A DNA stretch of 64,000 nt from an uncultured Eubacterium sp. (GCA_934316845.1 CAKRDZ010000011.1:18251-82250); one strand, 5' to 3'. Shown: positions 15,756 to 24,560, counted from the stretch's first letter. Made by a program: numbers and translations. The notes: generated by a model not told the origin, from the letters alone.

Positions 15756-17732
15756 AATATTGTCAATTTCAAGATAAATTTCATACTGATCCGGTGGAAG
15801 AACGTCAAGCCACATGGCAATATAATATACCGCATTTTCAAATGTTTTCATCGTCTGATAGGTGTCCTTAAAATCCACATACCAGGTCTTTTCTTTTCCA
15901 TAAAAGATCACGGTCTGTATCGTGTGATCGACCTCACGGACATAAAATACATCTTCGCATCTGCGGTAGCGGATCGTCGAATCCGCAACATTTACTGCTG
16001 CCGTAAAATCCCATGCCGTCTCGCGTTCTTTTTCTGCCAGAACCGGACGTTTCAAATCTCCCAAAAGGTACTCTGTATTTTGTACAAGTGCCTTAGAAAG
16101 TGAGATCATATCCGGACAGAACTCGTGAGCGCGGAAAAATCCCGGTTTCACATAATACTCACTCAAAATCTCCTCGGTGTCAAAATCCACCTCACGGATA
16201 AGTCCCAGATTTTCATCGATCTCCGGGACAAGGAACCCTGCCATAATGTACAGTCTCCGATCTTCCTCGACAAAAATTGCATTCGATCGGATCTTTGACT
16301 TTGGACAGGCAATCCGCTTGTACAATTTTACCGTCTTTTCTTTCTCATTGATCTCATAAAAACTGACATAACTTTTCTTGTCTTTATCAAAAAATTTGAC
16401 CTTACGGCGTTTGTGCCAATGGTTGTCAAATACCATGATATAACGGATATCCGGATTGTCATTTTGTTCCGGCTGCACTTCAAATACGGCATGCTGCTGA
16501 TAAAACCACGGCACTTCTCCGATCGGAGTCAAAAGTTTTTCCGCCATCGGCGTGCCTTCCCAAAATCTTGGATCTGCCATCAGCCATTGGATTTCATCCG
16601 TACGCCAGTCAAATTTTGCAACCGAATGAATGTTTCGCATGGACACAAGCATCGAATCCTGCGCCGTATCGTAAGAAGCTGAATTGATGTGCGCCCAGTC
16701 CATCATATCCTGATACGTATCATCAAATATATCTCCCAGTTTTATTTTGTGTACGATTGCTCCCGTCGCACGGTCAATTTCCAGCACAAGGTCTTCGGAA
16801 TGTCCTTCCAGACTGTTTCCTGCCGTCAGAATATTTCCCTCCGGCGTTTTTTCCTCTACCGTGTGGTGTGCGCCATTTTTCACAAAATATGTACGTCCTA
16901 CTCGTCCAAGATAATCCATATCGTACATTTGGATCGAATGCGGATTCGTAAAAGATGGCGCGGAAATATCCTGCTCCATAAAGAGGAACCGTCCTTTGGA
17001 AAGTGGAAAAATCCCATATCCTTTCGGTTTTCTGCGCAGATAATAACGGATCTTTCCCTCGCGGTCAAACACGCAGGGTCTTATGTCGATCCCGCCCGCA
17101 ATAAGGATATACGGAAAGGCCGACCGGGTATTGATCTTCGCTGGTTTTACCACATCTTTCAGATCTTCCGGCAGTTCTTCCGTCTGCAGCATAAACGTGC
17201 GCGTATCGCACACTTCTTCCTGCTCGTCCAGCAATTCAATCTGTATTTTTGTCTCTCTTCCTGCATACAATCCGAGTATCGGGATGCGGTGGCGTTTTTC
17301 TGCCGGAAACTCCGATACAAAATTTGTCTCTTCGATGTCTCCAAAAACGGTTGTCCGCACGCGGTAATCCGTAACGGTCGTAAACATCACAAGTGCTGTC
17401 AATGGTGCCTCATCAAATGGGTCGATCACTGCCAGCATATTTTTAAATGTGTATTTGTCACTTCGTAACTGCAGTTCCAAAAACCAGTCTTTTGCCTGGG
17501 AAGTCAAAGAGTACATTTTTTCCTCTTTCACATTTCCCTTATAGTTAGCCTTGTCTAACCTCTCAAAAGTTGCTTCGTATTCTATCGAACCATGCGTCAC
17601 CCACTCTTTGGGACGCAGCGTAACAGAGCCACCCTCGCCGTGAAGAACTGTCTTTTTATTGGCATTTTTCTGAATCTTCCACTCTGCCTGACGCGTTTTC
17701 ACTTCTTCTTTTAATCTGTCGGATATCCTCAT
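15717..17732 (-). CDS. Arylsulfate sulfotransferase family protein (AssT-like), cytoplasmic
   Basis: 671 residues matching the ASST family (pfam05935 type), a six-bladed propeller enzyme that moves sulfate between phenolic compounds through a sulfated histidine. DWAHINSAS near residue 345 and FYQQHAVFEVQ near 412 correspond to family active-site histidine blocks, and SMRNIHSVAKFDW follows the first, as in known members. There is no signal peptide, unlike the periplasmic enterobacterial enzyme, so it should act in the cytoplasm. It starts 8 bases after the APS kinase gene and is certainly in its operon. Whether it uses aryl sulfates, as known ASSTs do, or PAPS from the partner is open. Its start follows AGGTGAG. 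Confidence 0.82.
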   Translation of the reverse strand: MRISDRLKEEVKTRQAEWKIQKNANKKTVLHGEGGSVTLRPKEWVTHGSIEYEATFERLDKANYKGNVKEEKMYSLTSQAKDWFLELQLRSDKYTFKNMLAVIDPFDEAPLTALVMFTTVTDYRVRTTVFGDIEETNFVSEFPAEKRHRIPILGLYAGRETKIQIELLDEQEEVCDTRTFMLQTEELPEDLKDVVKPAKINTRSAFPYILIAGGIDIRPCVFDREGKIRYYLRRKPKGYGIFPLSKGRFLFMEQDISAPSFTNPHSIQMYDMDYLGRVGRTYFVKNGAHHTVEEKTPEGNILTAGNSLEGHSEDLVLEIDRATGAIVHKIKLGDIFDDTYQDMMDWAHINSASYDTAQDSMLVSMRNIHSVAKFDWRTDEIQWLMADPRFWEGTPMAEKLLTPIGEVPWFYQQHAVFEVQPEQNDNPDIRYIMVFDNHWHKRRKVKFFDKDKKSYVSFYEINEKEKTVKLYKRIACPKSKIRSNAIFVEEDRRLYIMAGFLVPEIDENLGLIREVDFDTEEILSEYYVKPGFFRAHEFCPDMISLSKALVQNTEYLLGDLKRPVLAEKERETAWDFTAAVNVADSTIRYRRCEDVFYVREVDHTIQTVIFYGKEKTWYVDFKDTYQTMKTFENAVYYIAMWLDVLPPDQYEIYLEIDNILQNTGKKIVKQK

Positions 17733-17740
17733 TTTCTCAC

Positions 17741-18316
17741 CTACATCATAATGTAATCAAAAATCTGTTTTGCACATTCTGCTGCCGTATATTTTTTCGT
17801 ATCTGCAATCAATTCCGGAGCCACCGGTTCTTCGTAACTCGAATCTTTTCCCGTAAAATTCTTGATCTGCTTTTTATACAATCCCTTGGGATCACGCTCC
17901 ATACAAGTCTCCAGATCGGTATTCACATACACCTCAACAAAGTTCCCCTCGCCGGCGCGCTCTCTCGCCACGCGGCGCATCTCGCGAAATGGAGAAATAA
18001 AAGAAACCAGTGTAATGATTCCGGCATCACGAAACAACGCCGCGATTTCTCCAATCCGGCGGATATTTTCATTTCGGTCTTCATCCGAAAATCCCAGATC
18101 CGAATTGATCCCACATCGAATATTGTCACCGTCTAAAAGGTATACGGCTTTTCCCACCTCATTTAACATTTTTTCCAATTCTACAGCGATCGTCGATTTT
18201 CCGGAACCGGACAAACCGGTAAACCAGATAACCTTTCCCTGCTGCCCCAATACCCGGCATCGATCCTCGTAAGATACTTTATTATCCTGCCAGATTACAT
18301 TTTCGTTCTTCTTCAT
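17741..18316 (-). CDS. cysC: Adenylyl-sulfate (APS) kinase
   Basis: 191 residues, full-length single-domain APS kinase. It phosphorylates adenosine 5'-phosphosulfate to PAPS with ATP. The P-loop GLSGSGKST (34-42), LDGDNIRCGIN (61-71, substrate site) and FISPFREMR with the Ser108 characteristic of the family are all intact. There is no ATP sulfurylase or PAPS reductase gene in the window, so it is not in an assimilation cluster. Instead it is directly followed by the arylsulfotransferase gene. A consensus promoter lies about 160 bases upstream and the leader is unusually long and rich in hairpins. Confidence 0.93.
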   Translation of the reverse strand: MKKNENVIWQDNKVSYEDRCRVLGQQGKVIWFTGLSGSGKSTIAVELEKMLNEVGKAVYLLDGDNIRCGINSDLGFSDEDRNENIRRIGEIAALFRDAGIITLVSFISPFREMRRVARERAGEGNFVEVYVNTDLETCMERDPKGLYKKQIKNFTGKDSSYEEPVAPELIADTKKYTAAECAKQIFDYIMM

Positions 18317-18354
18317 ATTTTGCTCTAATCCTTTTAATTTTAGTTATTCCGCAT

Positions 18355-18462
18355 ACGCACGAATTGCTCCTTGAGGTAACGCCCCCTCACCTTCGTTCGG
18401 CGGCAAGTCGTCGGCACTATGATACGAATTGCTCCGCTGCTATCGCAGCTCCCACAATTCTA
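18355..18462 (-). promoter_or_regulatory. Structured leader of cysC-assT
   Basis: Between the promoter and the cysC ATG lie about 150 bases without a gene. They contain a direct repeat ACGAATTGCTCC (18359-18370 and 18424-18435) and a hairpin GAATTG/CAATTC (18426-18431/18455-18460) with an inner stem GCTGC/GCAGC (18436-18440/18445-18449). A GC-rich middle contrasts with AT-rich flanks. I do not recognise a riboswitch class; it may be a dispersed repeat. Confidence 0.45.
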
Positions 18463-18475
18463 CAACCATAAGTTT

Positions 18476-18504
18476 ATATTACAATTTTGTTACAAATTTG
18501 TCAA
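18476..18504 (-). promoter_or_regulatory. Promoter for cysC-assT
   Basis: Minus-strand TTGACA (18499-18504), 17-base spacer, TAATAT (18476-18481). The -35 box overlaps the last codons of the upstream membrane protein gene. Confidence 0.75.
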
Positions 18505-19142
18505 TTTTTTTCTTCTTTTACTTCTCCCGTTTTCATATCATGCGACAGCGGATAAATCACGCCATCACTCATGACAACTCGTCCCAGATACTGCAGGTCG
18601 GTATAACTGTAATAAACAACCACATCGCTTACCGGATACTCCTTCGTATCGTATTTCTGAGCATACTGGTGGATCTGATGTCTCGCGATAAACGGATAGA
18701 GCGGATTGCGGAATAAAGTTATTCCGACGGCAAGAGCTATGATGATCCCCAGTCCGCAGAACAAAATACGCAGGCTGATATGGCGGTCTTTGCGAAATGC
18801 CATGCGCACAAGCAAACCTGCCGCAATTCCGATCAGTAAAAACAAAAGCACTGCCGGCAGGATCTTCACTATAATTTCTATTTTGGAAGTATCCACGTAG
18901 CCAAGGCCATCCTGTGGATCCTCGATAATCTGAAATACGATAGACGTCAGCGCTGTCGTCCCAAGCAGTATAAAACTCCATTTTTTCAGGGCGACTGCCG
19001 CCAGAAGTCCGATAATCGGCAAAACGACTACGATCTGCGGAAGATCATAATACATATAAAACTGCATATATTCCCACAATGCCGCAATGGAAAAAATTAC
19101 CAAAAACAGCACATTCATAATTTTCTTAAACCGTTCTTTCAC
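18501..19142 (-). CDS. Multi-pass membrane protein of unknown function
   Basis: 213 residues. About five hydrophobic helices fill residues 8-150, followed by a soluble C-terminal region (150-213) rich in Tyr, Asp and Val, probably outside the membrane. The start codon is GTG preceded by AAAGGA; a later ATG (MNVLFLV) is possible. No family is recognised. The gene stands alone, between the spmAB unit and the cysC promoter. Confidence 0.7.
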   Translation of the reverse strand: MKERFKKIMNVLFLVIFSIAALWEYMQFYMYYDLPQIVVVLPIIGLLAAVALKKWSFILLGTTALTSIVFQIIEDPQDGLGYVDTSKIEIIVKILPAVLLFLLIGIAAGLLVRMAFRKDRHISLRILFCGLGIIIALAVGITLFRNPLYPFIARHQIHQYAQKYDTKEYPVSDVVVYYSYTDLQYLGRVVMSDGVIYPLSHDMKTGEVKEEKN

Positions 19143-19246
19143 TCTTTACAATTCCTTTCTTTCGTTCTCTGTGAATCCTATTATACACTATCTGACAGTA
19201 TTTGTGCAAGCGAAAAAGCATTCCCACACGTTTCCGTATGCCGCTT

Positions 19247-19768
19247 TCACACCCCGACTAGCAGCGTCGATACGACAATCCCGACCAGCGTCGCAAACAG
19301 CGCACCGGCAAGAGTATATCTTGTCTTTGTCACCTTCGCCGTCATAAAATACACACTCATTGTGTAGAAAATCGTCTCCGAGCAGCTCATCAGCACCGAT
19401 GCCAGCACTCCCAGGCGGCTGTCCGGACCAAACTGTTTGTATATATCGAGAAGAAGACTTGTCGCCGCCGAAGAAGAAAACATTTTTACGGTCACAAGCG
19501 GCACCAGTTCCGAGGGAAAATGAAGCCGCTCGGTCAGCGGCGCGATCACAGTTGCGACATATCCCAGTGTACCGGATTCCCTTAAAATTCCAATGGCGAT
19601 CATAAGGCCGATGAGAGTCGGAAGAATCTTGTAAACAGTCTTAAAACCATCCACGGCGCCTTCGATAAATGCGTCAAAAATATCGACTTTCTGCAGCAGT
19701 CCATAACCGGTCACCAGAATCAAAACAAGCGGGATCATGCTGTCGGAAAGATAATACATAAATCTCAT
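19247..19768 (-). CDS. spmB: Spore maturation protein B
   Basis: 173 residues of the nucleoside-recognition (Gate) membrane domain family. In Bacillus, SpmA and SpmB together affect spore core dehydration and heat resistance. Family stretches include MIPLVLILVTGYGLLQKVDIFDAF and GSAATSLLLDIYKQFGPDS-like loops near the centre, and SCSETIFYTMSVYF near the end. The ATG at 19768 overlaps the spmA stop codon (ATGA) and has GGAGG six bases upstream inside spmA, so translation is coupled. The SpmA/SpmB order is the usual one. Confidence 0.92.
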   Translation of the reverse strand: MRFMYYLSDSMIPLVLILVTGYGLLQKVDIFDAFIEGAVDGFKTVYKILPTLIGLMIAIGILRESGTLGYVATVIAPLTERLHFPSELVPLVTVKMFSSSAATSLLLDIYKQFGPDSRLGVLASVLMSCSETIFYTMSVYFMTAKVTKTRYTLAGALFATLVGIVVSTLLVGV

Positions 19769-20376
19769 GCCTTTCCTCCTTCCCGCCGTTTGGCGCATTT
19801 TCTCGCAATCACCGAAAACAATACGCCGGCCGCCGTTGAAAACAGGGTTGCCACCAGTCCCATGCCAAGGATCGCCGTCGGTGACACCGATCCATACTGG
19901 CTGCGGTACGCTATAATATTGACCGGAATGAGCTGCAGCGACGAAATGTTAATGATAAGAAACGTACACATATCCGTGCTTGCGACATTTCCTGTCTCGC
20001 CATTTTCTTTCTGCCACTCGCGGAGTGCCGCCATTGCTTTCAAACCATACGGGGTTGCCGCCCAGCCAAGTCCCAGCACATTGGCGATGATATTGGCAGC
20101 AATGTACTCATTTGCCTCGTGTTCCCGCGGGATATCCGGAAATAAAAAACGTAAAACCGGTCTGAGCGCCCTCGTCATGGCATCGATCAAACCGGCTTTC
20201 TTCGCCACATTCATAATTCCTGTCCACATCGACATGACCCCAAGCATCGTGATACAGAGCATCACCGCCTCCTTCGACGAATCGATGGCTGCCGTGCCGA
20301 CATTTCCAATTTTTCCCTGAAAGGCAGCGACGGCGATCCCGATCACAATCATCGCTCCCCACAATTTATTAAGCAT
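19765..20376 (-). CDS. spmA: Spore maturation protein A
   Basis: 203 residues, also a Gate-domain membrane protein, with about five helices. Typical segments are MLGVMSMWTGIMNVAKKAGL, ANVLGLGWAATPYGLKAM and LIINISSLQLIPVNIIAYR. It forms a functional pair with SpmB in the developing spore. The start at 20376 follows GAGGG. Both genes sit 60 bases after the DUF234 ATPase gene on the same strand, but that gene seems unrelated. Expression should be sporulation-specific; no convincing sporulation promoter was identified in the short upstream gap. Confidence 0.92.
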   Translation of the reverse strand: MLNKLWGAMIVIGIAVAAFQGKIGNVGTAAIDSSKEAVMLCITMLGVMSMWTGIMNVAKKAGLIDAMTRALRPVLRFLFPDIPREHEANEYIAANIIANVLGLGWAATPYGLKAMAALREWQKENGETGNVASTDMCTFLIINISSLQLIPVNIIAYRSQYGSVSPTAILGMGLVATLFSTAAGVLFSVIARKCAKRREGGKA

Positions 20377-20436
20377 GCAATTTCCCTCTGCTGCGCATTT
20401 TTACATTATACGCCGGACGCAGGGAAAATATGCGGC

Positions 20437-21861
20437 TTAAGAGTTCTGGTACAAATCCTCCAGCGTAAGGAGAACTACATTATTATCTTCGAGTGAATCA
20501 AACCATTCCGTGAATCCGGACATGGAAAATAGCACATATTTTTCAATATGATATTTTAGTTTGATCTGATTTCCCCGGCGTATGAGTGTTTCATATACTT
20601 TCTTATCGATCTTTTCATTTTTAAATTTGCACTCGCCTAAAACTACTTTCTTTTCCGGTTCGGATAAGCCTACCACATCAATATCCGCTGACTGCGAACA
20701 CTTCTTTCCCTCTGCATTTGTAATAGACTCCGTTCCCCACCAGACTCCAACATTGGTAATAAAGCATCCAAATTTTTCCAGAACTCCTTCTTTAAGCGTA
20801 TAATATCTGCACATTTCTTCAAAAACCGCTCCCATAAACGAATGAAGTTCCGGTTTCACGACCTTATTATAATACATTTCCCCCTGCCCGATCTCAATTA
20901 CGCTCGTCGCCTTTGGGATAAATTCATACCAAAACTTAAACATAAAATCCTTTAAAACATATTGTGTCTTTTTCTTATTTTTCTCTTCTGTAATACATTT
21001 TCTCTTTTGTACCAGACCTACATTTATCAATTTCTCCAACGAATACAAAACTGCAGGTGAGGTTTCGCCAAGTTTTGTTGCTATTTCATTTACTGTATTT
21101 TTTCCATAGGCAATCTGCTCAATGATATTATTCACCAACGATATGTCTGAAAATTCCTGCGTCAGCAAGTTTCTTGTCTCATCATATAAATATCCATCCG
21201 TTTTAAAAAATAATCTTACAATATTTTCATCGAGACTTTTGCACGGATCTATCATCGAAAGATATTTTGCCACGCCACCTGTAATTCCATAACAGACTGC
21301 CTTGTCCCTGGCGCAATATTCCGGGACAAATTTGGCAGCATCCAGATAATCAAACGGCTCTAATTTAATCTGCGAATCTCTTCTGCCAAACAGCGGACTC
21401 TTTTCGCTTAATACCTTGTTTTCCATAAAACTCAGAGCAGAACCGCATAAGATGATTTTTATATTTGTATCCTTCCATGAAGTGTCCATATATTTTTGTA
21501 AAACCGATAAAAGTGCTTCGTCCTTCTCTGCCCAGTACGGCAGTTCATCAATTACCAGCAGTACTTTTTCCTGCTGCACATTTTTCCCAATAAAATCAAA
21601 AACTGCATCCAGCGAAGGAAATAACAGTTCAATGTCGTCATGAAAGAAAAAGGACGCGGCCTGTCTGGAGAAAAGTTCGAGATTTCTTTCTTTTCCCACT
21701 TTCGTAGCCGTATAAAAAATGACCTTTTTCTGCTTTATAAATTCGGTGATCAACGTTGATTTACCAATGCGCCGGCGGCCATAGATAACCATCATACCGC
21801 ATCCATCTTTATTGTAAAACTCCTGCAGAGATTGTAATTCCCTCTCTCTTCCAATAAACAT
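20437..21861 (-). CDS. P-loop ATPase with DUF234 C-terminal domain
   Basis: 474 residues. The N-terminal archaeal-type ATPase domain (pfam01637 type) starts at MFIGRERELQSLQEFY, with P-loop GRRRIGKS near residue 30 and Walker B VLLVIDELPYWAE near 115. A winged-helix region follows near 280 (VNEIATKLGETSPAVLYSLEKL). The end is the DUF234 nuclease-fold domain with SADIDVVGLSE and VVLGECKFKNEKI (D...ExK). I choose the ATG at 21861, seven bases after GGGGG. The 100 bases upstream are very AT-rich and contain imperfect direct repeats of TTTTTAATAAAAT. The family is common in archaea and gut Clostridia and often laterally moved; function is unknown. Confidence 0.85.
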   Translation of the reverse strand: MFIGRERELQSLQEFYNKDGCGMMVIYGRRRIGKSTLITEFIKQKKVIFYTATKVGKERNLELFSRQAASFFFHDDIELLFPSLDAVFDFIGKNVQQEKVLLVIDELPYWAEKDEALLSVLQKYMDTSWKDTNIKIILCGSALSFMENKVLSEKSPLFGRRDSQIKLEPFDYLDAAKFVPEYCARDKAVCYGITGGVAKYLSMIDPCKSLDENIVRLFFKTDGYLYDETRNLLTQEFSDISLVNNIIEQIAYGKNTVNEIATKLGETSPAVLYSLEKLINVGLVQKRKCITEEKNKKKTQYVLKDFMFKFWYEFIPKATSVIEIGQGEMYYNKVVKPELHSFMGAVFEEMCRYYTLKEGVLEKFGCFITNVGVWWGTESITNAEGKKCSQSADIDVVGLSEPEKKVVLGECKFKNEKIDKKVYETLIRRGNQIKLKYHIEKYVLFSMSGFTEWFDSLEDNNVVLLTLEDLYQNS

Positions 21862-22013
21862 GTCCATTCCCCCTTTTACTAAAAACAATTTAACTAAAAT
21901 AATTTTTAATAAAATCATTTTTAATAAAAATAACACATTTTTTCAAACTTAGCAACCCTGTTTTATCAAAAACCTCTCTTTTTTACGTGATACTAAGCAT
22001 CAATCTCCCCCTG

Positions 22014-22283
22014 TCATATCAGAACCAGCGCTCCCATAAACAACGCCAGTATAATCGCATATACCAGGCTGATCACAGCGAGCGTGTAATCCTGTTTTCT
22101 CTCCTGCTGCAAAACGGCAACCACACTTAAAATGATGGCGGGCAGCTGCCATACCACCAGCACATCTCCCCTTTGCTGGATCATCGTATCCGTTATCCAG
22201 CAGGCAGTCACCATTACCGGCATACAGGTCATTGATAATACGTAGGAAACAATATAGCAGATTACACTAAAATTTCTATTCAT
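22014..22283 (-). CDS. Small three-helix membrane protein
   Basis: 89 residues with three hydrophobic segments and short polar loops; the start follows AAAGGAGAGG. It is the last of four closely spaced genes starting with azlC. No family is recognised. Because it and the preceding gene share size and topology and lie together, they may be paired subunits, but no function is shown by the sequence. Confidence 0.65.
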   Translation of the reverse strand: MNRNFSVICYIVSYVLSMTCMPVMVTACWITDTMIQQRGDVLVVWQLPAIILSVVAVLQQERKQDYTLAVISLVYAIILALFMGALVLI

Positions 22284-22310
22284 GGCACATCCTCTCCTTT
22301 CTGCTGCGAA

Positions 22311-22652
22311 TTATCCAAAATGCGATGTGTCCCAGCTTGCCAAGCCTGTCAACAGCATGGATAGAAAGCTGTTGGCTGTAAAAAAGACCAGTGCAACGAT
22401 CAGACAGATCACTCCCATTTTTTGCTTATCCGGATTTCGCTGAATATAACGTATCGCAACAAAAGCCGCCGCTGCCTGGCAGATTGGTGCGGACCATATA
22501 AAAATCATAACAAACGCAGAAGGAAGTGAATCCTGAATTTCCTCCGGAAATATGCTTCCCAGAAACGCGGAAAATAATTGCACCGAACGCGCCGCAAATG
22601 TTAATATCAGGGAAATAATATATCCTTGATCTTCTCTCTTTTTATTTTGCAT
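22311..22652 (-). CDS. Small membrane protein
   Basis: 113 residues; three to four hydrophobic segments after a short charged head (MQNKKREDQGY). The start follows AAAAGGAGAGG. It lies 30 bases after azlD and 27 before the next small membrane protein gene, so it is likely in the azlCD transcript. No family is recognised. Confidence 0.65.
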   Translation of the reverse strand: MQNKKREDQGYIISLILTFAARSVQLFSAFLGSIFPEEIQDSLPSAFVMIFIWSAPICQAAAAFVAIRYIQRNPDKQKMGVICLIVALVFFTANSFLSMLLTGLASWDTSHFG

Positions 22653-22682
22653 AAAACCTCTCCTTTTAATGTAAAACTCCGT

Positions 22683-23000
22683 TTACGTCAGCCACAACAA
22701 AACCATATATACCACCGTTCCGATCAGTATACTAAACAGTGTATTGTGCTTCCATTTGTAAGTTACTGCAACAACCAGTCCGGCGGCAAGCTGCCAGATT
22801 CCGGTCTGGGTGAAATTTCCGCGCACGTCCTTCAGACAGTAAACGACCAGCACAGCCATGATCGCCGGCGGCAGATTTTTCCCAAGAATTTCCAACCAAG
22901 AAGGAATTTTCCGCTCACCGTGAAAGAGCAAAAACGGAAAGGCGCGCAGAAAAAATGTAATCGCAGCGCCAAGTCCGATCATCAGCCACACCTTACTCAT
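22683..23000 (-). CDS. azlD: AzlD branched-chain amino acid exporter subunit
   Basis: 105 residues with four hydrophobic helices, the AzlD size. GLGAAITFFLRAFPFLLF and LGKNLPPAIMAVLVVYCL are typical. AzlD and AzlC together export branched-chain amino acids and their analogues. The ATG at 23000 overlaps the azlC stop (ATGAGTAA, eight bases), and AAGG lies eight bases before it inside azlC; this gives coupled translation. A start three codons earlier (GTG) is less likely. Confidence 0.9.
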   Translation of the reverse strand: MSKVWLMIGLGAAITFFLRAFPFLLFHGERKIPSWLEILGKNLPPAIMAVLVVYCLKDVRGNFTQTGIWQLAAGLVVAVTYKWKHNTLFSILIGTVVYMVLLWLT

Positions 23001-23679
23001 GTCTGCCACCTTCTTTCGCCCGGAATAACAAAAGCACCGCAGAAGTCACCAAAAGTGCAGGCAGCATAAAATTTGATTTTCCAAACACGAACAGACTGGC
23101 AATTCCGATCAGCATTCCGGTCATCGCGGGTCTGTGATCCTTGGAATTTTCCCATTGATCGATAAAAATAATGATAAAAAGCGCCGTCATGCAAAAATCA
23201 ATTCCCTCCAGCCGGAACGGGATAAGCTGTCCGAGCACACCGCCGACAACGCTTCCGAAAATCCAGTATAAATGGCTGAAAAGGGCGATAAAAAACATCG
23301 TATCCTGCTTTTCTCTGCGCGGAAGATGCAGCGTGCTGTTGACCGCGTATGTTTCATCGGTGAGTGTCTGAACCATGTACCATTTGCGGTGTTTCATCTC
23401 ATTGAAGTCATCAAGATACGATAAACTGTAAAAACTCTGGCGGCTGTTCATCAGAAATGCCGTGAGTGCCACCGTGACCAAAGACGCACCGCTGCTCAAA
23501 AAGGTAATGAGGACAAATTGAAATGCACCGGTATATACGGCTGCACTTGCTGCCAGCGAGATGTACCACGCAAAACCGGATTTCTGCATCATCATTCCGT
23601 AGGCAATGCTCATAAACACATAACTGCATAAAATCGGTATGGATTTATAAAAAGCATGTTTGATCGTCTTTTTGTCCAT
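22993..23679 (-). CDS. azlC: AzlC branched-chain amino acid exporter subunit
   Basis: 228 residues with about six to seven helices. SIPILCSYVFMSIAYGMMMQKSG and AFLMNSRQSFYSLSYLDDF are AzlC family hallmarks. I start at 23679 (MDKKTIKH), after AAGG with an 8-base spacer; a 15-codon longer reading has no ribosome site. The operon continues with azlD and two small membrane protein genes. The leader upstream holds a TATAAT box and nested palindromes that might mediate control by an amino acid regulator; no Lrp-type regulator gene is adjacent. Confidence 0.9.
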   Translation of the reverse strand: MDKKTIKHAFYKSIPILCSYVFMSIAYGMMMQKSGFAWYISLAASAAVYTGAFQFVLITFLSSGASLVTVALTAFLMNSRQSFYSLSYLDDFNEMKHRKWYMVQTLTDETYAVNSTLHLPRREKQDTMFFIALFSHLYWIFGSVVGGVLGQLIPFRLEGIDFCMTALFIIIFIDQWENSKDHRPAMTGMLIGIASLFVFGKSNFMLPALLVTSAVLLLFRAKEGGRHE

Positions 23680-23717
23680 TTGTTCTACCTTCTCGTCTCT
23701 TTTGTTTTTTCTCTTTT

Positions 23718-23784
23718 TGTTCATTATGTCATGTCACCAAACGAAGCTTGATGACATGCGCATGCCTCAGCATGCTTCATTATA
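23718..23784 (-). promoter_or_regulatory. Promoter and palindromic leader of azlC
   Basis: On the minus strand TATAAT (23779-23784) has an extended TGG before it but only a weak -35. The leader that follows contains nested inverted repeats: GCATGC/GCATGC around TGAG, GAAGC/GCTTC, and ATGTCATCA opposed to TGGTGACAT. These could form an operator or an alternative RNA fold. Confidence 0.5.
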
Positions 23785-23826
23785 CCATATCTTTTCTCAA
23801 TTTTCCATAAATTTTCGGCTTTTCAT

Positions 23827-23855
23827 TTGCATTTTTCTTTCAAATATGGTATTCT
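23827..23855 (+). promoter_or_regulatory. Promoter for the 23917 lipoprotein gene
   Basis: TTGCAT (23827-23832), 17-base spacer, TATTCT (23850-23855). Confidence 0.6.
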
Positions 23856-23916
23856 CTATATAACTAAAGCAATATACTATTAAAAAGAACTATTATAAAA
23901 ATAAGGAGGAGCAAGT

Positions 23917-24525
23917 ATGAAGTTAAAACGCTTTTTATCATTATGTGCTGTCAGCATTTTTGCCGCAGCACTGCTTGCAGGATGTTCCTCAGACAATACC
24001 CCAGACACCCAGACATCAGCAGATACAACATCCTCGGACAGTTCACAGACAGATACTTCTTCGGATCCACAGGATACCTCTTCGGACGATTCGGAGAAAA
24101 AATCCACATCGGTTGCCATCCCTTGGAATGAGGTGTCCGATGGATATGAAGATGCTGCCGCAGAAGCAAAAAATGAAGTTGTCAACGCCTCATCTATTTC
24201 AAAAGATGACTTAAAAGCATGGTCTTCTACGATCCGGAAAGATTATAAAGTGATCAAAGACGGTGTGACAAAAGCAAACAAAGAATCCGCCAAAGAAATG
24301 TTTGTAACAGGTGCTAAGATTGAAGCTCTTTCAGAACGTTCCAGCGATGTATCCGATGAAGAATTTGTCCGTCTTGGTACAACGGCAAAAGATTTTGTAA
24401 AGGCTCTGCACGGCAGTGGTTCCACCTCCCTTTCCGATGCCAATTACGATCTTGACACCGGTCTTACCGTAACAAAAAAACTGGGTGATGACAAATGGAA
24501 TGCCTTAGTAAAAAAATTAAACTAA
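23917..24525 (+). CDS. Lipoprotein of unknown function
   Basis: 202 residues. A lipoprotein signal peptide ends at LLAGC (Cys23), followed by about 40 residues very rich in Ser, Thr and Asp (a flexible surface linker) and a helical domain of about 130 residues. The start follows AAGGAGGAG. It should be anchored to the outer face of the membrane. No enzyme motif or known family is seen. It is a single-gene unit with its own promoter and a terminator. Confidence 0.75.
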   Translation: MKLKRFLSLCAVSIFAAALLAGCSSDNTPDTQTSADTTSSDSSQTDTSSDPQDTSSDDSEKKSTSVAIPWNEVSDGYEDAAAEAKNEVVNASSISKDDLKAWSSTIRKDYKVIKDGVTKANKESAKEMFVTGAKIEALSERSSDVSDEEFVRLGTTAKDFVKALHGSGSTSLSDANYDLDTGLTVTKKLGDDKWNALVKKLN

Positions 24526-24560
24526 GTATTGATTTTCCGCGCCGCAAGGCGCACCCTTTT

